A stretch of DNA of 64,000 nucleotides from JAGWAC01 sp038046265. Lineage in GTDB: Archaea; Nanobdellota; Nanobdellia; SCGC-AAA011-G17; JACPIM01. Positions within the stretch are counted from its first letter, which is position 1, and every line of letters starts with the position of its first letter. Below are positions 14,976 to 23,334 of this stretch, in pieces. The notes beneath the pieces are model-generated. The model made no database searches and was not told the origin of the DNA. It was given only the letters and a program-made list of their open reading frames with translations. Made by a program: the position numbers and the translations under genes. The stretch covers positions 79,891 to 143,890 of the forward strand of contig JBBSWN010000010.1 of NCBI GenBank assembly GCA_038046265.1, in the 5' to 3' direction.

Positions 14976-17138
14976 ATGACTAGAGTTCTTGTAACAGGAG
15001 GAGCTGGATTTATTGGACACCATTTTATTAATCATTTGCTTGTAAATACTGACTGGGAAATTATTGTTTTAGATAAATTAAATTATGCAAGCTGTGGGTG
15101 GGACAGAGTAAGAGACATAAATGTTTTTAATCCTAAAAGAGTTTCTTTATTGTCTGCTGATTTTTCTCACCTTCTTGATCAGGGACTTGTAAAAGAAATT
15201 GGAGACTGCGATTATATTTTTCATATAGGTGCTGAGACGCACGTCGACAATAGTATTTTGAATCCAGAACCTTTTGTGATGAGTAATGTTGTTGGAACTA
15301 TGAGATTATTGGATTTAGCAAGAACAATGCCAAATTTAAAGAAGATGTTTGTTTTTTCCTGTTATGATCAAGATACATTTGCTTTAACTAAAAATGGAAT
15401 TAAAAAATTTGATGAAATCAAAGTAGATGATAAAGTTTTATCTATTAATCCTAAAACCGGCGAATTAGAAGAAAAGGATGTTGAGGCTGTAATTATTCAA
15501 GATTATGAGGGAGATATGTATCATTTTGAAAGTTCCAGAGCAGACATAAAAGTTACTCCAAATCACAGGATGTTTTTTGTTTCAAGTAAGGAAGGAATTC
15601 AAGTTGAAGAGGCTAGTGAAGTGGCAAAAAGATCAGTTGTTCATTTGCCAAGAGGAAACTGGAAGGGAGAAGATCAAGAAAATATTTTTTTAGAAGGAAT
15701 CGGTTATGTAAAAACAGAAGATCTTTTTTATTTATGTGGTATTTTTATTGGTGATGGATTTACTGCTAAGCAAATAAAGATTATGGAATCGAAGAGCGGT
15801 TTGACTAAATTAGAAAGAATGGATTTGGCAAGAGATTCTGAAACTGGCAGATTTATTAATACTGGAAAGATTGGGCCAATTGAAGTTGTGACTAGTACAA
15901 GCTGGAGAATATTTTTCGATATCCCTGTTTTAGATAAAGCGAGAGAAAGGCTGGAAAACACTTTACAAAGCTTAAATATTAAATATTCTGCACATTCTGG
16001 AAAGTCAGGAGAGCATATTTATTTTTCATCTAAAGAATGGCTGAAATTTTTTGAACAATTTGGAAAAGGTGCAGAAAATAAAAACATTCCTTCATGGATG
16101 CTAGAATATGATAAAAAATATTTGAAGTGTTTATTTGAAGGCCTTATTGATAGTGACGGATATTATGGCAAAAGCCACATTCAATATACTACAATATCTA
16201 AAAAGCTTTTAAAGGATATTTGTGAACTTGGATTTAAATTAGGAAGATACCCTTTTTTTAGAAAACGATATAGTGAATCTATTTTTGAAAACAGAGTAAT
16301 TAAAGGTTATGCTTATTATATTAATTTTCCATTACAAGATGTTAAAATTGGAAATAAAAATGTTAAAATAGAAAATTACAAGGGGAAGATATGGTGTCTG
16401 AAAGTAAAAGATAATAAAAATTTTATTGTTGCCAGAAATGGCAAACTAGCTTTCTGCGGAAATACTGATGAAGTTTATGGACACGCACCAGATGGTGTTG
16501 CTTACAAAGAATGGGACAGGCATAATCCAACAAATCCTTATTCTGCTTCAAAGTCAGGTGGGGAAATGCTGGCTTTATCGTATGCAAATACTTATGGTGT
16601 TCCTGTTGTTATTACAAACTGTATGAATGTTTTTGGTGAAAGACAACATCCTGAAAAATTTATACCAAAAGCATTGAATAAAATTCTTAAAGGAGAGAAA
16701 GTTACTTTACATTATTATCCTGGAAAGGAAAGACCGGGTGCAAGATTCTGGATACATGCAAGAAATGTTGCTGCGGCAATTATGTTTTTAATAGATCATG
16801 GAAAAGTTGGAGAGAAATATAATATTGTTGGAGAAAAAGAAGTTGATAATTTAGAGATTGCAAAAATGATTTCAAAAATTACTGGCAAAGAGTTAAATTA
16901 TGAAATTGATGATACTTATATGGACAGACCAGGACATGACTTAAGGTATGCTCTTGATGGAACAAAAATGAAAGAAATGGGTTGGCATATTCCAATTCCA
17001 TTTGAACAGTCGTTTGAAAAAACAGTCAGATGGATGGTGCACGAAAATAATTTAAGATGGCTTGATATCAGCACTTATTCTAAACTTGTGAATGGAAAAA
17101 ATGCCATGCAAAAAGTTGCACTTCAATCTATCAAGTAA
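14976..17138 (+). CDS. rmlB: dTDP-glucose 4,6-dehydratase precursor interrupted by an intein
   Basis: Extended SDR that converts dTDP-glucose to dTDP-4-keto-6-deoxyglucose, feeding rhamnose and other 6-deoxysugars. The 720-residue precursor holds an N-extein (1-128: TGGAGFIGHHFINHLL Rossmann motif, HIGAETHVDNS), a 368-residue intein (129-496) and a C-extein (497-720). Joining the exteins gives FVFS-TDEVYG, the RmlB catalytic motif; the YxxxK pair is Y522/K526 in NPYSASKSGGEM. Extein total is 352 residues, normal for RmlB. The C-terminal tail is slightly longer than usual. No frameshift is needed: the frame is continuous. Neighbours are an IMPase-like phosphatase and a cupin. dTDP-glucose versus another NDP-sugar cannot be settled from sequence alone. 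Confidence 0.9.
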   Translation: MTRVLVTGGAGFIGHHFINHLLVNTDWEIIVLDKLNYASCGWDRVRDINVFNPKRVSLLSADFSHLLDQGLVKEIGDCDYIFHIGAETHVDNSILNPEPFVMSNVVGTMRLLDLARTMPNLKKMFVFSCYDQDTFALTKNGIKKFDEIKVDDKVLSINPKTGELEEKDVEAVIIQDYEGDMYHFESSRADIKVTPNHRMFFVSSKEGIQVEEASEVAKRSVVHLPRGNWKGEDQENIFLEGIGYVKTEDLFYLCGIFIGDGFTAKQIKIMESKSGLTKLERMDLARDSETGRFINTGKIGPIEVVTSTSWRIFFDIPVLDKARERLENTLQSLNIKYSAHSGKSGEHIYFSSKEWLKFFEQFGKGAENKNIPSWMLEYDKKYLKCLFEGLIDSDGYYGKSHIQYTTISKKLLKDICELGFKLGRYPFFRKRYSESIFENRVIKGYAYYINFPLQDVKIGNKNVKIENYKGKIWCLKVKDNKNFIVARNGKLAFCGNTDEVYGHAPDGVAYKEWDRHNPTNPYSASKSGGEMLALSYANTYGVPVVITNCMNVFGERQHPEKFIPKALNKILKGEKVTLHYYPGKERPGARFWIHARNVAAAIMFLIDHGKVGEKYNIVGEKEVDNLEIAKMISKITGKELNYEIDDTYMDRPGHDLRYALDGTKMKEMGWHIPIPFEQSFEKTVRWMVHENNLRWLDISTYSKLVNGKNAMQKVALQSIK
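15360..16463 (+). mobile_element. Intein with LAGLIDADG homing endonuclease domain in rmlB
   Basis: In-frame protein-splicing element, precursor residues 129-496. Block A starts at Cys129 (CYDQDTFALTKNGIKKFDEI); block B is TPNHR at 194-198, with the His expected to assist the N-S shift. Two LAGLIDADG-type helices are present, LCGIFIGDG (253-261) and LFEGLIDSDG (386-395), each with its acidic residue, so the endonuclease looks intact. Block F is IWCLKVKDNKNFIVARNG (472-489); block G is LAFCGN (491-496) followed by Thr497 as the +1 nucleophile. The penultimate residue is Gly, not the usual His. Insertion lies exactly before the catalytic TDE of RmlB, the kind of conserved site inteins favour. 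Confidence 0.93.
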
Positions 17139-17227
17139 AACTTTTTAAAAAATTTAATCAAAAGTAATACTGAATTATTAACCAAGTAATAAATATATTT
17201 TTAAACTAATTCTTTTCTAAAATTTAA

Positions 17228-17782
17228 ATGTTACAAACAATTACAAAAGAATTAATTGAAGAAATGGCTGAAAAAGCCAGAACAAGTCCGAGGAAGAGGG
17301 CGCTAAAATGTTTGCATACTCCTCCAAAAGGACCTGAAGATAATTCTTATGAACCACAAAGACTAGTAAATGCTTTTCAAAGAGACACTTATGCACAACC
17401 ACACAAACACGGAAACAGAGATGCAAATGGAAATGAGGATCCTAACAATCCATCTAAATTAGAAACGTTTACAGTTTTAAAAGGAAAGCTTTATGTTGTA
17501 TTTTTTGATGATCAAGGACATTTAAGAGAAGAAATTTTGCTTTCAAATGATTTAATTCCTTATGTTGAAGTTCCACCAGGAACATGGCATACTGTAGTTG
17601 GAGAATCAGAAGTTTCTGTTGGGTTAGAAGTTAAAGTTTTAGATCCAAGCAACCAACAAAGTCCGACATATAATATGAGAACTGATAAATTCTTTGCACC
17701 TTGGGCTCCAAAAGAAGGAACTCCAGAAGCTGTTCAGTATTTAGAAGGTCTAAGAAAAAGATTAGCTATTTTTAGAGCATAA
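17228..17782 (+). CDS. Cupin-fold protein, WbuC-like
   Basis: A 184-residue single-domain cupin resembling the WbuC family found in O-antigen/polysaccharide clusters. Putative metal ligands are H59 and H61 (AQPHKHGN), E79 (KLETFTVLKGK) and H121 (PPGTWHTVVG), the two canonical cupin motifs. WbuC has no settled function. RmlC, the 3,5-epimerase missing from this cluster, is also a cupin, but the ligand pattern here fits a metal-binding cupin rather than RmlC. Located 90 nt after rmlB on the same strand. Confidence 0.65.
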   Translation: MLQTITKELIEEMAEKARTSPRKRALKCLHTPPKGPEDNSYEPQRLVNAFQRDTYAQPHKHGNRDANGNEDPNNPSKLETFTVLKGKLYVVFFDDQGHLREEILLSNDLIPYVEVPPGTWHTVVGESEVSVGLEVKVLDPSNQQSPTYNMRTDKFFAPWAPKEGTPEAVQYLEGLRKRLAIFRA

Positions 17783-17843
17783 ATTTATAGATTTTTATTA
17801 GTAAACCTTTTTAAATTAAGACTTCTTAGTATTTAAGTGAAAA

Positions 17844-18995
17844 ATGAGGTATGATTTTGTAGTTTTGGGCGCCACTGGCATGCAGGGCAGGATTGTATCT
17901 AGAGACTTATTAGAAAATGGATTTTCTGTTTTAATGTGCGGGAGAGACAAGCCGAGAGTAGACCAAATTTTAGACAAATATGATAAAACTTCTTTTCAAT
18001 ATGTTGACATAAATGACAAGAGCCATGCTTTGGATGTTTTGAAAAAATCAGGAGCTAATGTAGTTGTAAACTGCATGGAGGGAGATTTTAATTTATTAGC
18101 TTTAGAACTTTCAATGAAAGCAAATGCAAGCTGTCTTGACCTTGGGTCTGAAATATGGATGACTAAGAGACAATTAAAATTAAATGATTTATTAAAAAGA
18201 AAAGGATTAATTTCTATTACAGGATGCGGGAGTGTTCCGGGTGTTGGAAATGTAATGCTGACTCATGCTGCAAATAAATTAGATAAAGTTACTGACATTG
18301 ATGTTGGATTTAGCTGGGACTCAAACATAAAGAAGTTTGTTGTGCCATTTTCAATTAAAAGTATTTTAGAAGAGTTTACTGATCCTGCTCCTATTGTACA
18401 GAAAGGAAAATTTATTAAGAAAACTCCTTTAGATTCTGTAATTGTTGACCATCACAGGGAAATTGGGAAGCAGAAAGAATTTTTTGTAAGGCATCCAGAA
18501 ACTTATACTTTTTTCAGGTATTTTAAAGATAAGGGAGTAAAGAACATAAGATTTTATGCTGGATTTCCGCAACATTCTTTTGAAAAGATAATGGCTATGA
18601 TAGATTTAGGGTTAGCAAGTTATGATGAACTTTTAATTAATGGGGTGAAAATAGCTCCTGTTGATTTTTTGACAGAAGTCTTGAAAAGAATTCAAATTCC
18701 CAAAGAATACAAGGAAGAGGAAAATTTATGGGTTAAAGTTACAGGAGAAAAGAACAAGGAGAAGAAAACTATTTTAATGGAATGTATTGTGCCGACTTTA
18801 AGTGGATGGCATGATGCTGGGTGCAATATTGACACTGGAATGCCAGCAAGCATAATGGCCCAGTTTGTGAAAAATGAAACTATTAAAGAGAAGGGAAGTT
18901 TTGCTCCTGAAGCTTGTGTACCGCCAGAACCTTTGTTCAAGGAATTAAGAAAGAGAAAAATGGTTGTTTATGAGAATGGAAGAATAATAAATTAA
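17844..18995 (+). CDS. Saccharopine dehydrogenase-like NAD(P)-binding protein
   Basis: Oxidoreductase of the saccharopine dehydrogenase/LYS9 superfamily: Rossmann domain with DFVVLGATGMQGRIVSRDLL at the N-terminus and VVVNCMEGDFNLLALELSM around residue 73-91, then GCGSVPGVGNVMLTHAA and a substrate domain to residue 383. Substrates in this family include saccharopine, carboxyspermidine and several lipids or ketones; none can be assigned. No lysine-pathway gene is nearby. A TTTTTAAATTA TATA-like box at about 17809 lies some 30 nt before the ATG, suggesting a leaderless message. It converges on the radical SAM gene with a 3-nt gap. Confidence 0.75.
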   Translation: MRYDFVVLGATGMQGRIVSRDLLENGFSVLMCGRDKPRVDQILDKYDKTSFQYVDINDKSHALDVLKKSGANVVVNCMEGDFNLLALELSMKANASCLDLGSEIWMTKRQLKLNDLLKRKGLISITGCGSVPGVGNVMLTHAANKLDKVTDIDVGFSWDSNIKKFVVPFSIKSILEEFTDPAPIVQKGKFIKKTPLDSVIVDHHREIGKQKEFFVRHPETYTFFRYFKDKGVKNIRFYAGFPQHSFEKIMAMIDLGLASYDELLINGVKIAPVDFLTEVLKRIQIPKEYKEEENLWVKVTGEKNKEKKTILMECIVPTLSGWHDAGCNIDTGMPASIMAQFVKNETIKEKGSFAPEACVPPEPLFKELRKRKMVVYENGRIIN

Positions 18996-18998
18996 TTC

Positions 18999-20387
18999 TT
19001 AGGCTGCGCTTGATAATTTAATTCCATACAACTGATTGTCTTTATAGCCTCTGAATTTATTATAAACAAGTTTGTAAAGATTTTTTATAGGTTTATTATC
19101 TGGCATGTTAATTAAGACTTTTAACAAACCAGTTTTGTATATAACTGGGTAAGCTGCTGCTACTGCAAACCATTTTTGTAGATGCTCTACTTGTTTTTTA
19201 TTTTTAAGTTTTACTATCGTGGTTTCAAAGAATTTAGGACCAATGTCATTAAAGTCACCTTCTAAAAGACCACGAGATATTGCATATTCTGTTAAAGGCA
19301 AGCCAGGATAAGGCTGGAATATTGAGCACCAAGCATATAAAGGCTTACATTTTATATTCATTTTTAATGTTTCTATGTCTGTTTCTAAACTTGATTCTGG
19401 CAAACCTAAAATATTCTGCAACATGATTTTTATTCCATATTTGTGCAATAAATCTGATGCTTTGTAGACTGTTTCCTTGTCCATTTCTCTTTTAATTACA
19501 ACATTTCTTATATAATCGTCTGCTGCTTCCAAAGCCATGTGAACTGAGTAACAGCCTGCTTCTTTTAATAAACGAGCTGTGTTTTCATCTACAGTGTTCG
19601 GCCTTACGTGACAATGGAAAGGCAAATTAATTTCTTTTTTATATTTTTCTGAGAATTCTTTTAACCAAGGCTTGTTCATTACAAAAATATCATCTTGAAA
19701 ATAAACAAATTTACCGCCATGTTTTTCAAATACTTGTTTTATTTCAGCAATTAAATTATCTACTGATCTCCATCTAACCCACCTTCCTTTTCCACCATAG
19801 ATTTTATCTATTGATGCATTGAAACAGTATTGACATTTATAGGCACAACCCCTGCAAGCTATGAAATGTCTTATTGGTTCATCTTTCCAGATTTTATGTT
19901 CATATGCAACATCTCTATCTGGAAAAGGCAATGTGTCAAGAGATTCATTTAGATTTCTAATTTCATTTTTGTAAATTTTTCCATCTTTTTTTATCCAAAG
20001 ATTTTGAATATTTGTGTAATCTTTTCCTTCGTCATAATTATTTGCCAATTCTGCTATTGCTTCCTCACATTCACCTTGCGCTACAATGTCCATTCCTTCT
20101 TCTTCTATTACTTGTGGGTGGAAAGTTGGATGTGAGCCACCCATTAAAGTCAAGAAATTATGATGTTGTTTTAATTCATTTGTTATTCTTAGAAATTCGG
20201 TTTGACCACCAGTCATTACAGAACCAGCTACAACATCGGGTTTAAAGTCTTGGACTACTTTTTTTAAATCGTCTTGGCCAATAACTGCTATTTTTGTCTG
20301 GTGGTTGTATTTTTTTAGAATTGCACTTATGTATAATAAACCTAAGGGTTCTACAGGATGCTTCCATGCTAAAAATAGAAATTTCAT
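18999..20387 (-). CDS. B12-binding-type radical SAM protein (BchE/P-methylase-like), copy A
   Basis: Class B-like radical SAM protein: an N-terminal cobalamin-binding-like Rossmann domain (residues 1 to about 130, GLLYISAILKKYNHQTKI and LTLMGGSHPTFHP) and a radical SAM barrel with the cluster motif C181-x3-C185-x2-C188 (RGCAYKCQYCFN), then a C-terminal region with PYPGLPLTEYAISRGLLEG. Such proteins methylate or cyclise unactivated carbons, but the substrate is unknown. The classic DxHxxG cobalamin motif is not obvious. Four other paralogues lie at 40198, 46663, 48294 and 54085. Confidence 0.85.
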   Translation of the reverse strand: MKFLFLAWKHPVEPLGLLYISAILKKYNHQTKIAVIGQDDLKKVVQDFKPDVVAGSVMTGGQTEFLRITNELKQHHNFLTLMGGSHPTFHPQVIEEEGMDIVAQGECEEAIAELANNYDEGKDYTNIQNLWIKKDGKIYKNEIRNLNESLDTLPFPDRDVAYEHKIWKDEPIRHFIACRGCAYKCQYCFNASIDKIYGGKGRWVRWRSVDNLIAEIKQVFEKHGGKFVYFQDDIFVMNKPWLKEFSEKYKKEINLPFHCHVRPNTVDENTARLLKEAGCYSVHMALEAADDYIRNVVIKREMDKETVYKASDLLHKYGIKIMLQNILGLPESSLETDIETLKMNIKCKPLYAWCSIFQPYPGLPLTEYAISRGLLEGDFNDIGPKFFETTIVKLKNKKQVEHLQKWFAVAAAYPVIYKTGLLKVLINMPDNKPIKNLYKLVYNKFRGYKDNQLYGIKLSSAA

Positions 20388-20436
20388 AGTTACCTCAACT
20401 ATTGTTAATCTGTTATTTTTATAAAGATTTCGATAT

Positions 20437-21705
20437 TTAATAAGGTTCTATTTTAAGTTTGTCACTAATATCTTTTCCTTGTTCATGCATAAAAATTGTT
20501 TCTGCCATATAATCTATGCCGTCTAGAGTTCCATATTTTTCTTTTAAATCTTGATTAAAACTTCTATTAAATCGTGCTCGATCCACTGCTTTTTCTAATG
20601 ACTTTTTAGGATCGGAAAAATCTATTTCAACACCTAGCTCTAATCTCTCAACACCGTGATTATTCATTATTATTTCTGGATCATCCTTGGGTTTGTATGA
20701 TGGGAATAATAAACCCACATCTAATCCATGTTCTGCCAGCATATGAATAGACCAAACAGAAGACCAACCAGTTCGAGCTATCTGGGCTTTTATTCTTTGA
20801 TTTGCTATTTTAAATGGTGGGTGTTTAATTCCTCCGACTCGATTATTTAAATTGTCATCACTTGAATAAATCTGCAGACCCATTTCTTTAGCAATATCAT
20901 AAAAACCAGATTCTGCCAAACCCTGAATTCCTGTAACAACAACGTAAATTCCATCTTTAGGTAATTCAGTTGTATCTAATTTAGGAACATGCATTTGTGG
21001 TGGACAAGATAATTCTGTTGGTTTTTGTTTTTCTCTTCTTCTCACATAAGAAAATACTCCTGGATCAGAAACAAAATGGAGTTTCTGATAATCTGTTAAT
21101 CTTCCAGCTAAGGGGATTACTTTTTGGATTAATTCTGGATCTATCTGGACTTCGGGAAAACTTAAGGCTCTTGACAGAACTTCTGAAAAGTAGCCTGCAC
21201 CTGCATTCATGTAAAATGCATTTTGGTGTTGCAATCTTATTCTGTTATTAAAATCAAAAACTGCTGTTGTGTCTTTTAGATCTATAGCTACTTTTTCTCC
21301 TGTTAAGGTTTCAAGTTCTCTTTTTTCATTTTCAATTAGTTTTTTTAATTCTTCTTCATTTTCTGCATTATGTACTAAAAAATCTTTTAATGCTTCTTCA
21401 TAATCTGAACCTTTGAAAAAAACTTTATCTAATAAAGCTCCAACCTTTAAATCTAGTAAAAATTCACTAGGATGTTTTTCAAGAAAATCTTTTCCAGCTG
21501 CTTCTTCAGCTATTTCTTTCATAAATTGTTTTTGCCTTGACCCGGGTTCTTTGCCTTTGAAAGCATAGGAAGGAATTAAAGGAAAAACTGCTGGCAGTCT
21601 TTGAAGACCTAGAGCTTCTCTTTGATTATTGTAAGAAATAACAAAGTCAACCATTCTTGAGAACGGGCCATTACCATGAGCAAAATTAATATATATGTGT
21701 GACAT
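20437..21705 (-). CDS. Uncharacterised protein, possible GT-B glycosyltransferase
   Basis: A 422-residue soluble protein I cannot place firmly. The N-terminus (HIYINFAHGNGPFSRMVDFV) resembles the first strand and G-loop of GT-B enzymes. The C-terminal half has a second Rossmann-like start (GIYVVVTGIQGLAESGFYDIAKEMG) and a WSSVWSIHMLAEHGLDVGLL segment reminiscent of the MurG/GT28 acceptor loop (xGxxSxxEMLxxGxP). Residues 110-145 form a charged helix, possibly a coiled coil. Surrounding genes are all glycan-related, which supports a glycosyltransferase; an unrelated nucleotide-binding enzyme cannot be excluded. Confidence 0.45.
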   Translation of the reverse strand: MSHIYINFAHGNGPFSRMVDFVISYNNQREALGLQRLPAVFPLIPSYAFKGKEPGSRQKQFMKEIAEEAAGKDFLEKHPSEFLLDLKVGALLDKVFFKGSDYEEALKDFLVHNAENEEELKKLIENEKRELETLTGEKVAIDLKDTTAVFDFNNRIRLQHQNAFYMNAGAGYFSEVLSRALSFPEVQIDPELIQKVIPLAGRLTDYQKLHFVSDPGVFSYVRRREKQKPTELSCPPQMHVPKLDTTELPKDGIYVVVTGIQGLAESGFYDIAKEMGLQIYSSDDNLNNRVGGIKHPPFKIANQRIKAQIARTGWSSVWSIHMLAEHGLDVGLLFPSYKPKDDPEIIMNNHGVERLELGVEIDFSDPKKSLEKAVDRARFNRSFNQDLKEKYGTLDGIDYMAETIFMHEQGKDISDKLKIEPY

Positions 21706-21746
21706 TTCAAAAAAGTTTAAGTTATTATTTATAAATTCGATTTATT

Positions 21747-22607
21747 CTAATTTAGTAATAAAAATTTATCCTTTATTGTAAAATAACAGGAAGTTAAAAT
21801 TAGCAAGCCACCAATTAAAGTGTAAAGATGTGGAATTTCTTTTAGGAAAATTAAGGAAAGAATTACTGCTCCGACTGGCTCTAAGTAAGTAATCAAGGAA
21901 ACGTTTTGAGCTGGAAGTTTAGTTACTGCTTTAATGAATAATAAAACATTAAAACCTTGGTGAACAATCCCCAATAAAAGCAAAGGCAAAATATCTGCTA
22001 GTAATATTGTTGGCTTCTGATATAAAATAAATGGTAATAAGATAATTACAGAGAAAAACATCTGAGAAAACAAGATTTCTTTGTCATTATAGTGAGTAGA
22101 TGCTTTTTTGAAAAGGAGAATTGTAAGGGCTGAACCGAAAGCTGAAACAATACCTAAAAAAATACCAAATGTATTTTTGCTTGATAAATCTAAATTTGTT
22201 GGATTCAATAAAATTAGCAAACCTGCTAATGACAATATTAACAGAAACCACGATTTCCTTTTTGATTTTTCATTAATTATTAATGGAGCTAATAAAATAA
22301 CTAGAATTGGGAATAAATAATGCGAGAATGTTGCATTTGCAATTGTTGTTAACTGATAGGCATAGAAATAAGCTGAGTTATTTACTGCTCCAAATAAACC
22401 AATTAAAATCGGAATTAACAAATTTCTTTTTGTAAAAAAGTCTTTTAGTTTTTTGTCTTTAAGTAATGAGATTCCAAAGATAATTGTGGCGATTAAAGCA
22501 GCACAAAAGTATATTATTAAACCATTAACAGAAATGAATTTGACAAACAAACCCATAGAACTAAATACTAAAATTGCAGAAATCAAACTCAAATAATTTG
22601 TGTTCAT
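21747..22607 (-). CDS. EamA/DMT-family membrane transporter
   Basis: A 286-residue integral membrane protein with about ten hydrophobic segments arranged as two EamA repeats (residues 1-135 and 145-286), the layout of the drug/metabolite transporter superfamily. Visible motifs include NNSAYFYAYQLTTIANATF in repeat 1 and KLPAQNVSLITYLEPVGAVI in repeat 2, the latter very typical of EamA proteins. Substrate is not predictable; amino acids, nucleotide sugars or metabolites are all seen in this superfamily. It is transcribed away from the toxin-antitoxin pair that follows. Confidence 0.85.
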   Translation of the reverse strand: MNTNYLSLISAILVFSSMGLFVKFISVNGLIIYFCAALIATIIFGISLLKDKKLKDFFTKRNLLIPILIGLFGAVNNSAYFYAYQLTTIANATFSHYLFPILVILLAPLIINEKSKRKSWFLLILSLAGLLILLNPTNLDLSSKNTFGIFLGIVSAFGSALTILLFKKASTHYNDKEILFSQMFFSVIILLPFILYQKPTILLADILPLLLLGIVHQGFNVLLFIKAVTKLPAQNVSLITYLEPVGAVILSLIFLKEIPHLYTLIGGLLILTSCYFTIKDKFLLLN

Positions 22608-22643
22608 ATCTTTTTATCATTTAATTTTATTATAAAACTATAC

Positions 22644-22692
22644 TTTAAATACATTTATAAAACAAAACATTTAAATACATAGAAATACATTT
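22644..22692 (+). promoter_or_regulatory. vapBC promoter: two TATA boxes with three AAATACAT repeats
   Basis: AAATACAT occurs at 22647-22654, 22673-22680 and 22683-22690. Two of the copies are part of TTTAAATA, a consensus archaeal TATA box (22644-22651 and 22670-22677). The second box lies 24-31 nt before the antitoxin ATG at 22701, predicting a leaderless start. The repeated octamer overlapping the promoter is a natural candidate for an autoregulatory operator, as is usual for VapB-type antitoxins; the operator role is inference. Confidence 0.55.
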
Positions 22693-22700
22693 AGATTGAA

Positions 22701-22934
22701 ATGGGAACTATAACCATAAATGTAAAAGATGATATTGAGAAAACTTTTAGAAAAAGAGTTTATCAGTTGTATGGCAAGAAAAAAGGAACTTTAGGAAAAG
22801 CACTAGCAGAAGCTATGAAGGAATGGAGCATGAAGAAAGAGTATTTTGATAGATGTATGGCTTTACTAGAAAGAGGAGCTGACATGGGTAAAATTAAGTA
22901 TAAAGAAAGAGATGAGCTGCATGATCGCGATTGA
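22701..22934 (+). CDS. vapB: VapB-type antitoxin
   Basis: A 77-residue protein that fits a ribbon-helix-helix/AbrB-like antitoxin by size and context: an N-terminal beta strand (GTITINVKDDIEKTFRKRVY), a basic helix-turn-helix-like middle (KKGTLGKALAEAMKEW) and an acidic C-terminal helix that would bind the toxin. Its 3' end overlaps the PIN toxin frame by 23 nt, a standard vapBC arrangement. It is probably leaderless and autoregulated (see promoter at 22644-22692). Confidence 0.75.
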   Translation: MGTITINVKDDIEKTFRKRVYQLYGKKKGTLGKALAEAMKEWSMKKEYFDRCMALLERGADMGKIKYKERDELHDRD

Positions 22935-23331
22935 TACAAATATCCTTGTATACGCTTTTGATACTGCTTATAATGAAAAAAGAGAAATATGTAAAAAGAT
23001 TATTAATGAAATCTTTGAAGGCAAAAAAACCGGGGTTGTTACAAATCAAATTTTAGGCGAATTTGCTAATGTAGTAACAAGAAAAATTGAAAAACCACTA
23101 ACAAAGGAAGATACTATTTCAATTATAGGAGCAATATTAGTAAGTAAAAACTGGAAAGTACTAACCTATTCTGGAGAGACTGTGCTAAATGCTTTAAAAT
23201 TAAATAAAAACTTTTGGGATTCTGTTGTTATACAAACACTTAAGGAACATAATGTTAGAGAAATAATTACTGAAAATGTTAGGGATTTTGAAGGTTCTGG
23301 TTTGATTATAATTAATCCATTTGAAAATTAG
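22912..23331 (+). CDS. vapC: PIN-domain toxin, VapC-type ribonuclease
   Basis: PIN-domain endoribonuclease, probable toxin of a type II pair. Acidic metal-binding residues are visible: D8 in MIAIDTNILVYAFD, E50 in NQILGEFANVV, D103 in NFWDSVVIQTL and D125 in ENVRDFEG. Length 139 is normal. Two ATGs are possible, 22912 and 22921; the second gives MIAIDTN, the usual VapC start. Known VapC toxins cut tRNA or rRNA; the target here is unknown. Confidence 0.85.
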   Translation: MSCMIAIDTNILVYAFDTAYNEKREICKKIINEIFEGKKTGVVTNQILGEFANVVTRKIEKPLTKEDTISIIGAILVSKNWKVLTYSGETVLNALKLNKNFWDSVVIQTLKEHNVREIITENVRDFEGSGLIIINPFEN

Positions 23332-23334
23332 AAA

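Noticed and set aside
14976..17138. rmlB as a broken or fused gene with a random insertion
   Set aside because: The insertion keeps the reading frame, carries complete intein blocks and excision restores the conserved active-site motif.
17228..17782. Cupin as RmlC
   Set aside because: RmlC uses a His-Asp pair and Tyr; here the residues form a His-x-His, Glu, His metal site of the WbuC kind.
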